DNA of 64,000 nucleotides from Carya illinoinensis (lineage: Eukaryota > Streptophyta > Magnoliopsida > Fagales > Juglandaceae). Made by a program: the position numbers and the translations under genes. The stretch's first letter is position 1, and every line of letters begins with the position of its first letter. Location of the stretch: contig NC_056766.1 of assembly GCF_018687715.1 (NCBI RefSeq), forward strand, positions 16,742,001 through 16,806,000. Reading direction: 5' to 3'. Below, piece after piece: positions 1 to 28,540 of the stretch. The notes under the pieces were generated by a model. That model was given only the letters and a program-made list of their open reading frames with translations, had not been told where the DNA came from and searched no databases.

Positions 1-405
1 ACAACTTTTTTAAAACACCATAAAACCATCATCTTAAAAAAAGTTTTTACACCATTCACACACTCATATTTATGAAACTGTCTTGACATCCCAGCAAAGT
101 CTAGATTTCCTAACCCACAAACAAATGACACAAATGTGCAAATTAACAAAGGCGCCCTGCCCACAATTGACTATATCAGATAATCTGTGAGGAATTACTT
201 CAGCAGTATCCAGGATCAGCTCATTGGCAAAAAAAAAAAAAAACAAAACACCCAATGCTTTTGCAGTAAAATTTACAAATACTCATCACTGAAACTCGGT
301 TTCCAAAATACTGAGATTCAAATGTAGGATTTATTGAGACCTTTATGGCCATCCCATCTTTCCAGTAGTCTCATCTTTATAACCAAAAAGTAGATGACAC
401 ACATA
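1..405. other. spacer downstream of the isomerase gene
   Basis: AT-rich sequence beyond the poly(A) signal of the isomerase gene. It holds a poly-A run near 229-243. A short minus-strand open frame crosses it but matches no family I recognise. No gene, RNA or transposon end is visible here. Confidence 0.4.
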
Positions 406-411
406 TTTATT
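406..411 (-). terminator. poly(A) signal of the isomerase gene
   Basis: TTTATT on the plus strand reads AATAAA on the minus strand, 210 bases after the isomerase stop codon at 621-623. The spacing suits a plant 3' UTR. The exact cleavage site cannot be read from sequence. Confidence 0.5.
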
Positions 412-620
412 GAACTTATTGAAGAGACCACACAAAGCAGTTTATATTGAACAACATTGGCAAAATCACGTGTGAAGGTACCGATTATTAGGTTGATATC
501 AAGAGCTCATCTGACTCGAGATTGAAAAGAAGTTAAATGATGTCATACAACAGCTGACACACGAGGTTGATGCCATGAGTTCTCCCAACTTGAAAGCCCA
601 GAAGTTCTCAGCAAAAGCAA

Positions 621-17814
<17,194 letters not shown>

Positions 17815-18584
17815 TGGAAATTATTATCAAACAACCAAATCCTGTTCCAAACATTGCAAAATTAAGTTCTTTGCTGACGCATTGGAAAGGAAAAGAAATA
17901 CGTCTTTCCAATTGATTGGAGATAAATTGGATTGCCGGCAAAAAAATCGAGGAAAAATGCTAAAATTCCATTGATGCTGCTTGTGGGGAGAGAGTTATCA
18001 TTTTTTTGTTTTTTGAGGGAGAGAGTTATCTACACCCTGAAACCCTGTAAGTCATCCTTTATAGGTAGATCAAGATACAATACTCTCTGAATATTGGGTT
18101 TCTGAGAGAACGGAAGCTCACTTGTGACTCTACTCTAAGTGGTAGCTCTTAAGTGACATAGTGTTCGGAGGGCAGAAAATAGGCGTCATAAGTTTGAAAA
18201 TCCTTCCTTTTCATCCGGTTTCTCAGCAGCCAAACAAAGCATACTTCAAATTGACAGACTAACAAAAGCAGCGCCAAAAAAACCATAAACAAATCCACCA
18301 TTATTATTAATCAGTAAAACAACATTGCAGGTAATGAAAACAAGTTCAAATTGGATAACTTCGACCAAAATTCAAAAAATCCGCGAACAAGAAGATGGGT
18401 GGCGACGAATCAGAACGATCGAAGTGGTGAACCAATTTCGATGGTGGAGAAAAATAAAAGCGATGGCCATGAATCCAATTAAAACAACCACAACCAAAGG
18501 TAGAAAAAGGATCGAAAATCAGTGGGTGCAGGGGTGTGGGTGTGGGTGTGGGTGTTTATGAGGGAGGTATAGTTGAGAGCGTAC

Positions 18585-18620
18585 CTGAGATTGACGTTGA
18601 TAGTGAGAAGAGATCAAGAG
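18585..18620 (-). other. probable 5' UTR exon of the isomerase gene
   Basis: On the minus strand a leader ends AATCTCAG before GTACGC (donor at 18584). It would splice to an acceptor shortly upstream of the start codon; TTTGGAACAG near 17850 is a candidate. This would make a 5' UTR intron of about 700 bases with GTGGGT repeats near 18530-18556. The inference rests on splice motifs and the TATA box only. Confidence 0.4.
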
Positions 18621-18644
18621 ATGGGGATCGGATTGGGTCAGTGG

Positions 18645-18652
18645 ATTTTATA
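18645..18652 (-). promoter_or_regulatory. TATA box of the isomerase gene
   Basis: TATAAAAT on the minus strand, about 830 bases upstream of the start codon and about 30 upstream of the proposed leader exon. There is no competing TATA box just upstream of the ATG. Confidence 0.5.
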
Positions 18653-18823
18653 CATTTAATGCCAATAGGAAGCTGCACCCTCGGAATTAGGGAGAAACTA
18701 GCGAAGCTTCCTTCCACACGTGTGGCGAGATCCGATGATGTTTGATTTTGTGTTGTGTCTGATTAAACGTCGTCGTTCCTTGGGCATAAGGCAGTGCAGG
18801 AACCCCCAAGACAAAAAAGAAGG

Positions 18824-18829
18824 AAAAAA
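18824..18829 (-). terminator. Pol III terminator of tRNA-Glu
   Basis: Six T on the minus strand, three bases past the tRNA 3' end; standard RNA polymerase III termination. Confidence 0.8.
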
Positions 18830-18832
18830 TCT

Positions 18833-18903
18833 TCCGTTGCCGGGAATCGAACCCGGGTCTCCTGGGTGAAAGCCAGATATCCTAACCGCTGGACGACAAC
18901 GGA
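18833..18903 (-). tRNA. trnE-TTC: tRNA-Glu (anticodon TTC)
   Basis: The minus strand folds as a full cloverleaf. Acceptor TCCGTTG pairs with CAACGGA. The anticodon loop CTTTCAC carries TTC and is closed by CTGG/CCAG. The T arm is CCCGGGTTCGATTCCCGG, which also holds the B box. The CCA is not encoded, as expected for a nuclear gene. It reads glutamate GAA/GAG codons. It lies about 180 bases upstream of the isomerase TATA box on the same strand. Confidence 0.96.
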
Positions 18904-19119
18904 TTTGTTTAATACCTTGCAAAATCTAAAAATATTTAAAGACATTCAATTCTTGTTCTCACAGACTTTTTAGACGCAGATATGAGATACAAAATTATTA
19001 AATTCTTCAATTTTATATTTTCTTCTTTTCTATCGAATAATTACAAACTTCAAAATAAAACACAAAAATCAATACAATTTTTATAAATATAAAAATAAAA
19101 ATAATATTAAAAGATTATA

Positions 19120-19330
19120 TTCAATGACAATGCTAAACCCACAGACGGTGTAGCCTAAGAGAAGTCACCGAGAAGACAATTTGGCATTTTTTGTTCTATT
19201 TTATACATTTTTTTAGTCCTCTTAAACATTTTTTAAAAAAATCACAACATTATTAAAAAAATATTTAATTAATCATTAAGTAAAAAAAAAAAAAATTGGG
19301 ACCCATTATCAGGATGCTTTGTCGGGATAC
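19120..19330. repeat. AT-rich dispersed repeat, ATTAATCATTAAGTAAAA family
   Basis: Carries the core TTAATTAATCATTAAGTAAA flanked by poly-A/T and GC-richer ends (AATGCTAAACCCACAGACGG). The same core recurs near 26880-27000, 27455-27660, 34250-34350 and 61560-61700, which suggests a MITE family. Ends are not precisely defined. Confidence 0.45.
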
Positions 19331-19592
19331 AAAGTATTTTCTTATAAAAAAATTCTATTAATTATCTCCACACATTATATATATTTTTATTTTTACTTTT
19401 TTCCTTACAAAATGTGTGATGTATAGGTAATGAGCAGAAGAATTTAACTAGTTTAAGAAAAATAAATTTAGTGTGTGGTGTGTAAAAATGATAAGTAGCG
19501 GAACTCTTTTCCTATATTCAAACAAGTTTTTTACTTTATAATATTTTTATTCAATTTTTTCTATCTTATTTTTTAAAATTCAATAAAATATC

Positions 19593-20230
19593 TTAATTCC
19601 AATTTCGTATCACTACCCCTCCTCTCATTCTCTTCCTCTTCTCATCAAAAGTTGCATCCCAATTTAATTTATAGCATCCTAACTCAGGTTTTACCCACCT
19701 CACCACACCATTAGAAGCCTGTGACCCAAAGATTTGATTAATACTTACACTTTGTGCATGTTGAAAGCTTTCAAGTTCATTTTTTGCCCTAAGCCATAGT
19801 TGAGTAGGGCTATCACACACTCATTTAAAAACGTGCTTGTTTCTCCTTAGCCATATACGTCTGAAAACACAAGAGATAAGATCCAGGGTTGGTTGTTCAT
19901 ATTGCATGATCAAACCTTTCTAGATGAAACAAAAATCAATCTTCATACGTTTAAATTTCTGTAAAGGGCTATGGCTATCTGCCCATATATCTTGAGCAGC
20001 CACACATCCTCACAACGCATGAGAATTTATTTCTGCATCTTGAAAACAAATGGGACAGCAATCATCCTTTATCAGGTGCCTCTTAAAAAGATTCATCTTT
20101 ATAAGAAAGCCTCACTAACAACTTTCCACATAAACACTTTGACATTATTAGAAAGTTTTAGCTGCCAAATCTATAACGTGAAAGGGGATTTAATAGCATC
20201 TGCTAGTTGGTCAAGGGTTTATGTGTAGAA
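19593..20230 (-). mobile_element. LINE ORF2 C-terminal fragment
   Basis: The minus strand shows a zinc-finger RVT region (IWQLKLSNNVKVFMWK, DDCCPICFQDAEINSHAL near 20040-20190), then RRIWLRRNKHVFK (near 19820-19860), then an RNase H-like start (VRWVKPELGCYKLNWDATFD, 19640-19720). This order is that of plant L1 ORF2 ends. The frame is broken at several points, and the rest of RNase H is missing. Confidence 0.65.
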
Positions 20231-20847
20231 TCCTCTTATTGTCGAAATTCTAGCTTTGGAGAGAGCAACTGATTTTAGCAATGAGATAAGCTTACATAGG
20301 TCATTTTTTAAGGTGTTGCACTCCAATTGGTCAGGGATATCCAGAATTCAAATGCAAGTTGGGCATGGTATAGGCATAAAGTTGAAGATTTGAAGAAGTT
20401 CTTTGCACTTGGAACTAATTGTTGCATGAAATTACAAATTCAGCCCTAGAGATGGGAATGTGAGTTACAATTCTTGTATTTTTTTAACTTTAATAGTCTT
20501 TACAATTATCCATTAAATATGTCACATCGGTAAGAATAATTGTGAGTTACATAAAAATTTGATAATCAAGTTCTTGTTATAAAAACATAAATAAATGTAT
20601 TCCTAATTTAAAAAATAATAACTTAATTTTTTAAAAATTCTTACATATGGCAGCTTATGATTCTATTAGGGAATAATTTTTTCAATTTTTTCTGATTTTG
20701 CTTGGGGAAGTAAAATTGCTAGATCAATCATGGTTAAACGACGTCGTAGACTTATAGAAAGTGAAAATTAATTTTTTTTGGTAGTGGACTTTAAGGGCGA
20801 GGAAAATAATGGTCAATTAATTTTAGAAATGAATATTTGAAAAAGAT

Positions 20848-21015
20848 AACTGTTACATACATAAAGAAATTATATATAAAAAAATTTATAGACTGATATA
20901 ATTTCATAAGATCCATTAGATTTACTTTTTAATAAAAATAATTTTACAATTTGATATACCACATCGAGTCATATCAATTTATGAATTTACTTTTATGTCT
21001 AAAGTATTTCTCTAT
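20848..21015. repeat. MITE family A, intact copy
   Basis: A unit TGTTACATACATAAAG ... AATAAAAATAATTTTACAAT ... AAAGTATTTCTC. A second copy at 53.44-56.35 kb is interrupted by the Helitron, so this copy acts as the uninterrupted reference. Confidence 0.5.
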
Positions 21016-21112
21016 GGAAAACTATCTTTATTTCACTTATAACTAGGAAGAACAATAATTCTTGACAATATTTAAATGTATTATAATTACTAATTTTAAA
21101 TTGAAAGATTAA

Positions 21113-21305
21113 GGTACTGTTTAGATAATGAGTTGAGATTAGATAAAAGATAAAAATTAAAAGTTAAATAAAATATTATTATAATATTATTTTTTAATAT
21201 TATTATTGTTTAGAAATTTAAAATAGTTGAATTGTTTATTATACTTTGTGTAGCAATTTAGAAATATTGTAATGATGAGATTTGAATTGTTTATCAATAA
21301 AAGAT
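21113..21305. repeat. Tourist-like MITE relic
   Basis: Begins TTAAGGTACTGTTTAGATA, like the left end of the complete Tourist-like element at 25386, then AT-rich sequence and AATTGTTTATCAATAAAAGA. The right end is not clear. Confidence 0.35.
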
Positions 21306-21545
21306 GATTTTTTTTTTTTTTTCTTCCTTCCCCAATTGATAAAAAGGCAAAAGGATGTATAATTACGTTCTCAAAAGCATCTTAAAGGGAAAATGAAAGT
21401 GAGAAGGAGAGACGAAGGCAATGAAAGCAACAAGTTACAAAGAAAATTCAAAAGCATTACAATTACAAAGAAGATTCAAGGAAATACACCTCTTGCAATC
21501 AACCATCTTTACAACACCAAAACATTACAGACCACTCTGCCGCAA

Positions 21546-21566
21546 ACACACACACACACACACACA
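21546..21566. repeat. (CA)n microsatellite
   Basis: About ten CA units running into ATATATA, 140 bases downstream of the glucanase stop codon. Confidence 0.85.
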
Positions 21567-21709
21567 TATATACATGCTATAAATAAATATAAAGGAGTCA
21601 GAATTTAGGATTTCTAGGAACAGCATGATGCCTTTGTCAGCAAGCAAAAGAAAATAGAACGAAGTCCCACTTTTATTGTTTTCTTCTTAGCAAATATGAA
21701 GTCTTCTTC

Positions 21710-23778
21710 TCAAGTACTGCCACCAGGGTAAACGCAGTTGTTATAGCCTGCAGCAAAATGAAAGAGACTTGTTGAAAATAACAGACTTGTAGAGAAATGG
21801 AAATCTCCTACTAAAGATGGAAAATTCTTCTAAAGCAATCAATAGCTATAATAATGCACAAAACAAAAATTACAAAGTTTTAACATTAATCATGGGAGCA
21901 ATGTTAGGGAAGTTCCAGATTGAACAATAGAAAAATTCAAGATAGGAAAGCGTTGAATCCCCACCTAATATGTCTTGATTTAAGCTTGGAATGGTTATTG
22001 GTTGTGTTGTAATGACATTGACATGGGGAAAACAACAAAAGAGTGTTGTTTTAGAGAACTTACTGGGATTTTTTGATGAAAGGGTGGCTGTTTGTGAGAA
22101 GTCACAGTTCCATGGATTCCGACCAGCAGTTTGATAAACGAGATTCATGGCATAAGCAGCATGGCTAGCCAGTGTATTAGGCTCAAAACAAGCCCCGCCT
22201 GGTTGGATTGGACTACAGTCAATACCGTGTCCACAAGCATAATCCAAATTTGCCTGCAATTGGGCATCTGAGACTCCTACCTTTGGCACACACCACACTG
22301 CTTTCTTCGACCCCGGTGAAGGATTAGCCGGAGTCGGCGTAGGATTGACCGGAGTCGGTGCTGGATTGACTGGAGTTTTTGGCATAGACGAATCCTTCAA
22401 GCAAAAGAATTTGTGTCAGTAAAGCTTATCAAACCAAATAACCAACTACTACTACATATCAAACAGCAAAAGTATAGATGAGGATTTTGTAGCTGATGCT
22501 TAACCACTGATAATTCCTAAAAACAAAACTATGGCTTATAAAACGATTAACAACAAACATATTGTGATACTAGATATCTGCTACAAAAAAAATGATGTTG
22601 GAAAAAGCATATTTTTGGCAGAACATTGAGGATTCATTAACTTGAATTGCATTGAAAAAGGCATTGCAGCCTCACCTGTCTGGTCTTGGAGAGACCAACA
22701 TCATAGGTCATGGTCAAATCAGTCTTGTAAAGTCCGAATGCTCGCTCAGAGCCAGCTCCAGGCTTTAAATCCTCATCGTATAGTGCAAAAAGATATGTAT
22801 CCACCGATTTGCCCGGCATCAATGGCGTCCCCACCATCGACCTCAGGTGAGCAATCAAATTACCGTTATAAGCCTTGGCATTCTCAACACTTGCGCCCAC
22901 CTCATTGGGATCTCCTTTGTACGGCCATCCGGTCTCGGCTACCATAATCTCGACGTTCTTGAAGCCCATAGAGTTCAACGCAGAGCGAACGGCGTCCAGT
23001 TGAGCATCGAACATGTTCATGTAATTGATCTTCGTGTTCGGGTCGAATCGCCCTCCGTTTGGCTGGAAAAGACAGAACGCCAGAGTCTCCGGCCTCGGGT
23101 CTCCCCGATAGGCGAAGTAAGGGTACGGATTGATCGTAAACGGCGAACCAGTCGCGTTTAAGAATCCCAACAGACCTTTCATCAAGTCACTGGTGCTCGG
23201 GTCGAAACTTCCGGTGGACGGAGGCTCAGACTGCTGGAGCACCGCCATGGCGTGGACTGTCGACACTTTAATCTTCCCTCCCAGTGAAGCATCATTGAGC
23301 GCGTTTTGAATGTTCTGTATAGCCGGTAGAAGCTGATCCATTAAGCTCCGCTCGCCGAAAGTCAAGACCTCGTTACCAACGGTGATGAGGATTATCTTGC
23401 TCGCAGGGTAAAAGGGAATCACGTTTGAGTTGATCCAGCTTTTGGCGAAATTAGGGTCAGATGCTAGGGCAGGAATGTCACCGTTGGAGGCACCGATTAC
23501 GATTCCGATTCCGGTATTTCCCAGGGCTTTGATGATGGCCGGGTCGGATCCGTAAAGTCGGACTTTCTGGATTGATGTGGATTGGAGAAGCTTCGCGGTG
23601 GCTGCAGGTGGTGGGAGGTTGTCGGCGACTTGCCCATAATTCACGCCAATGAACGATTGGGAGTCTACAAAAATTAGATTTTACACCGTTACAAAAAATT
23701 GAAAGGAAATTTAAAACTCGAATACTGAAACTGGCTGAGTAATGGGAATAAGTCTACTTAACACTTTACACACACACA

Positions 23779-23813
<35 letters not shown>

Positions 23814-24345
23814 ACTCTATTTTCCTTTGATTTCTTGGCTACCAAACGGGGAAATACTTTTTTATTGGCGGGAAGCCGTTACGTTCAAAAGAATTAACCA
23901 TAAGACGAGGGTCAACTGGTGTCCGTTTTGTCCTCTCAGCACGAAGACCAGATGGGAACAAAGAAAAAGCAAGCATTTACGTAAAGACATACGAAATATG
24001 ATATCCTCAAACAGAACCAAAAAAAAAAAAATTTGAAAAGAACTGAACAGCCCACACAAGCTTGTGAGAAAATTCAATTTCTGAGGAACGAGAGGACCAA
24101 ACCGACAACCTTTTTTTTAACAAAAAAAGCCATGCATGCCTTCTCCGAGAAGGAAATTCAGAGAGGCAGAGATCCAAACACACACAAACAAACAAACAAA
24201 AGCACAAATATATAGCGCTCATGTAAACTGGAAAACGAATTACAAACTTACGAGCGACATGGACAGCAAGAAAGAGGGTGAGAAAGACGAAAGGCGAGGC
24301 ATAAGGAAGAACCGCCATAGGAGAAGAGAGCTCTCTGTTTCGCAT
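21710..24345 (-). CDS. glucan endo-1,3-beta-glucosidase, GH17 with X8/CBM43 domain
   Basis: Hydrolyses beta-1,3-glucan (callose) in the cell wall or at plasmodesmata. Exons: 24345-24252, 23664-22676, 22394-22064, 21747-21710; 1452 bases, 483 residues, phases consistent. A signal peptide (MAVLPYASPFVFLTLFLAVH, residues 10-29) precedes HSQSFIGVNYG. The GH17 domain spans about 36-360, with Glu130 in TVGNEV (proton donor) and Glu275 in MVAETGWPY (nucleophile). A proline-threonine linker (362-388) is followed by X8 from about 394. All six X8 cysteines are present; the last (NNCVYPGGST) comes from the 38-base final exon. No hydrophobic GPI tail follows. The start may be the ATG at 24345 or the one at 24318; I chose the first AUG. 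It resembles Arabidopsis beta-1,3-glucosidase 7-type proteins. Confidence 0.93.
23767..23812. repeat. compound (CA)n(CT)n microsatellite in intron 1 of the glucanase
   Basis: About seven CA and sixteen CT units, roughly 100 bases upstream of the exon 2 acceptor; in gene sense it is a GA/TG tract. Confidence 0.9.
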
Positions 24346-25385
24346 GTTACGGAGCAGAGCTGTCGGGTAGCTAGAAGTGGGGATGTTTAGAAGCAAAGGC
24401 CTCTCTTTTTATTAAAAAAAAAGGGAGAAATTCCACAAGCAGAAAAGGAAAAAGGCCAGTGGGTGTTACTTCTGTGCTAAGTAAAAAGAGTTTCTATTAT
24501 TGTCGTAGAATATTATGTTTTTGTTTAATATAAGGAACACGCACAAGTGTTGGCAAGCTTTGAGAAGGTTTGGTATCATTCATGCACAAGCAAGCTTTAC
24601 ATTAACCATAAGCAAAGCTTTCAGGCATTCAAATTCTTAGCTGGCCACTTTACTAGTCCCTATCTTACCGTCATTGTCATTCCATATCTTTAAGACTAAT
24701 GTTAGTTCAGTCTAGTCTCCACGTGGATGATAGATGATCTAGTTAATTTGTAAATAATAATATTTTATGAGTTCTATATGTTTGAATGTATGAAATATAT
24801 TGAAATAGATTTAACTTTTAACATAAAATTGAAAAAGTAGTTAGTCATCAATGATTGATTTGAGATGGATTAAGATAATCTTGACATTCAAACATAGCCT
24901 TAGTGTTTGCAAATCTCGCTTAATTTTTTAAAAAAAATGAGGTCCATTATTAATAAATAATTTTTTTACGCGAGTATCAAATTTACCTATTTTTTAAAAA
25001 ATGAGTATGCGAAACTTACATACTATAAGACTGCAAATATCATTTATCATATTATAAACATACTTTTTTCAATTACAAATCGATAAATTATAGGACTAAA
25101 ATCATTAAGTTTGTTTTTTATTGATTTTATTTTTTGAATTATAATATTTGTTTTAGAATTTTTTCAAGGACTTTTCTCCGGTCGCATTGTATTTAATAAT
25201 TTTATAATCTAATTTATCCATGAAAAAATGCATAATCATCATTATACTTGCAAAATATGACTACCAATTTGTTGTCTTTAGTATATTGTCATTACTATAG
25301 GGTATTTTATCTATTATTAAGCCATACAACCATTCCTACATTTAATGATCATGAATTTAAAAGATGCTACCAATTTGTTGTCTTA

Positions 25386-25604
25386 GGTACTGTTTGGCCA
25401 CATGAAATTCTCATTTCAAATATAAAATTCTCATCTTATCATTACAATTTTTTCAAATCCTCATATAAAATATAATAAACAATTCAACTTTTTCTTAACT
25501 TTTTCAAATCTCAATACAATAATAATATTAAAATATAATATTTTAATATTTAATCTTAAAACTCAAAATTCTCATATGAAAAATCTCAGTGGCCAAGCAG
25601 AACC
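25386..25604. mobile_element. Tourist-like MITE, complete
   Basis: TIRs GGTACTGTTTGGCCAC and inverted GGTTCTGCTTGGCCAC with TTA on both sides (25383-25385, 25605-25607). The 219-bp AT-rich interior is non-coding. TIR sequence and TTA duplication fit PIF/Harbinger Tourist MITEs. Confidence 0.75.
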
Positions 25605-26208
25605 TTAAGACTTGTTCTTCTTCCTTTTATAATGCATTTACAACAACAGTTGTGGAAACTAAGTTCCAGCTTATTGGTAATTTGATCTTGTGTATTTTGT
25701 TAGAGGAATTATGTATTTTAATTATTTATAATTTTGTATCAAATAATTTATATTTTTATTGGTAATATTGTAAGACTCAAATGTTGTTCTTATTTCTCTT
25801 TGAATTATAAAAATTTATCGACGAAATTTTTTTAATAATTTATATTAAAAATATGCAAAGACAAACCTAATCAACAATGACAAAAAAATAAAAATAAATA
25901 AATAAATAAACAAACAAAAGAAGGAAAAACCTAATCAACAATACAAAAAAGAAAAAAACCTAGTCAACACCACCAATGCCACCACAACAAAAAATAAATA
26001 AATAAATAAACATTATAACTTTTCTAAATTTTCACAAAAAAAAAAAGTCAACTTTTTCAAATCTTAAAACAAAAATAATATTAAAAAATAATATTATAAT
26101 AATATTTTATTTAGCTTTCAATTTTCATCTCAACTCAACTCATCTCATCTCATCTGTGAAAATAATCTAAAAAAATATAAAATATAACAAAAAAAAAGAG
26201 AAATGATT

Positions 26209-26406
26209 TGTGCAGTCGGCAAATGCAGTCGGTGTACAGTCGCTTTAAAAAAAATGAATTAATATGGGACCTATATGAAAAAAAAAAATTTATTTTTATA
26301 ACTTTTTTTTATTCATTCTGTACAACTATGAAAAAAAATATTTTTATATATATTTTTATTTATTCCGTACAGCCGACTGCATGCCAACTGTATTTGCCGA
26401 CTGCGT
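26209..26406. mobile_element. GCAGTCGG-type MITE, copy 1
   Basis: The left end GTGCAGTCGGCAAATGCAGT mirrors the right end (TGTATTTGCCGACTGCG). Internal words GGGACCTATATGAAA and ATTCCGTACAGCCGACTGCA recur in copies at 34851-35046 and 41971-42112. Confidence 0.6.
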
Positions 26407-26869
26407 CTAGCAAAGTCCAAAAAAAAAAAAGGTTGTGAAATAAGTTCAACCAAAACACCCTTTACAATATATCTCAAACCACTTTGGTTTTTGGTAAAAC
26501 GAACCTACTAATTAATGCTAAAGTGAGCATAAAGAATGGGGGCAGTCCACAAGAATGCCATGGCCAATAACGCCCATCTATACCAAAACCAACTTTTCAA
26601 TAACGTATTTCTTTGCAAAAAAAATATCCTGTCCTTTCTCTATTATTTTAATTTAACTTAAAGAAATGGAGCAAAGAGGAATGAAGAATCCCTTTGGCCC
26701 TTTGGACCAAGGGAGCACTTAAAAAAAGTACTACTAAAAGAAGAAAGAATGTGTAATTTAGAGGGTGTAGGGAGACTTCTTCAACAACATGTTTGCAAAG
26801 TTGGTGCCACTCCTTATTGTAATGGAAAATGCTTGGAAGTCCACTGGTAATCTGCTGGGGGCTACCACT

Positions 26870-27030
26870 GGATTTTTTTATTATTTATTTTATTATTTTT
26901 TTACTTAATGATTAAGTAAGTGATTTTTAATAATGTTATATTTTAAAAAAAATATTTAAAAATCCTAAATATACATGTAAAAAAAAAAAAAATACACAAA
27001 ACTGACTATCGGTAGCTCTAGTGCCACCCT
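26870..27030. repeat. AT-rich dispersed repeat, ATTAATCATTAAGTAAAA family
   Basis: Contains TACTTAATGATTAAGTAAGT, the inverse of the family core, with AATAATGTTATATTTTAAAA and GGTAGCTCTAGTG at its edge. Borders are approximate. Confidence 0.35.
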
Positions 27031-27454
27031 ATTGTAATATCCCTTTCTTAAGAAACATTTTTGCAAGATTCATAACTAACTTGCTATTCATATTGGTGAT
27101 TAAGAAAAAAAAAATCCAAAATTTCATTTCAAGAATATGTTTATGTTGCATTAAATGTGTTTGGATCATCTAAATTTTCATGCAAATTCAAAGTCCTGAA
27201 TTATATAGAGAGCTAGGTGCATAGGCTTAGCACTTAAATATGTTGTTGCTCTTGTGTATCATTCAAATATTATTAAATATTCAATAACTATTAACAATTT
27301 AGAATTTTTTACACCAAAAATTTTAAAGTAAAACTACGTTTAGATATTGAGATGAGTTGAGTTGTGAATAGTAATATTTTGTGAGTCCCATTAAGATGTG
27401 TTTAACTTTTTAAGTTAAAATATATGAAGTAAGTTCAGATGAGTTTAACTTTTG

Positions 27455-27660
27455 AGTAATGCTAGGCCCACATAAATTTATACACCTTCTTTCTACCGAA
27501 TTGTAATTTTTTTTTTCGTTTCAATTTTTTTAAACATTTAATACCCATTTAAACATTTTTAAAAATTAAAAAAATTACAATATCATTAAAAAATACTTCA
27601 TTAATCATTGCGTAAAAAAAAAAAATCGGTATAAAATAGGTGTTCACTTTTTCGGTGGCT
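27455..27660. repeat. AT-rich dispersed repeat, ATTAATCATTAAGTAAAA family
   Basis: Starts near TAATGCTAGGCCCAC, carries CTTCATTAATCATTGCGTAA and ends near TTCACTTTTTCGG, parallel to the unit at 19120-19330. Confidence 0.4.
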
Positions 27661-28540
27661 TTATTATTTTTCTTAATTTTTTTTATAGAAAGTCGAAAAA
27701 GTAGTAAATTTTATCAATAATTAATTTAAAATAAATTGAGTTTAATTTAATAACCCAATGCAACCTTATTCTTATTCTTTGTAGCCATATATAAAATTAA
27801 AATGAAAAGGGAAAATGATACTTAGCATGGATCATACCATTTTGTCTCTTTTTCTTTTTCTTTTTTTAGTGCTTCTGAAGGGAAGAATTCAAGCACGCAT
27901 CCTTGTTCCTTCCTCCTCCTTTTTTTTTAATTCCCCACCTGCCTTTAAAAAGATAGCAAAGCATCTTTAACAACAGGAGGCCTAACCCATATGATCCATG
28001 TGGTGTCTTTCTTGCCAATGCTCGTTTCTTATTGCCCAATCAATGAACATTAGTAAGGCTGCATGATGTTAAAGTGAAAGTGATAGGCACGAAAATGAAT
28101 TGGTTTCAAATACTCGATGAATATCAATGTAGGTTGATTTCATTTGTTTATTTTTCCTTACCCTATATTCTAGAATAGCCCATGTTTGGTTATGAAAATT
28201 TTTTAAAATTATGAATTTTTTTTTTTAAATTGTGTTTTAGAAAATAAGAGAAAAAAATTTCAATGAAATATTTTCTGAAACTAAAGTTTTATGTTAGAGT
28301 TTATGAAATTAAATAGGTATAGTTAAAAAGCTACTTGAATACTATCACTTTTTCAAATGACATATATTTTCACCACATATATTTTTATTATTTAAAATGT
28401 TAACGGTCTATTTTATAGGTTGGTTCATTACAATATTTTGACTTAACAAACGGGTGTAATATTTATGTATCAAGTATATAATTAAATGAACAGTGCCTTA
28501 AACCCAATTTGAGATTAAACAAAATCTCGATATGAATTTA

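Larger units (their letters stand above)
24400..28540. other. AT-rich spacer upstream of the glucanase
   Basis: No gene seen. TTAATAAAAAG on the minus strand at about 24403-24413 could serve as the glucanase TATA region. The rest is AT-rich sequence with the MITEs listed separately and a worn Tourist-like relic at 27340-27450 (GTTTAGATATTGAGATGAG). Confidence 0.5.

Noticed and set aside
18698..18945. Two minus-strand open frames at 18.7-18.9 kb
   Set aside because: They run through the tRNA-Glu gene; the reading is incidental.
21393..21608. Plus-strand 71-residue frame downstream of the glucanase
   Set aside because: It ends in a CA microsatellite (His-Thr repeats) and has no recognisable domain.
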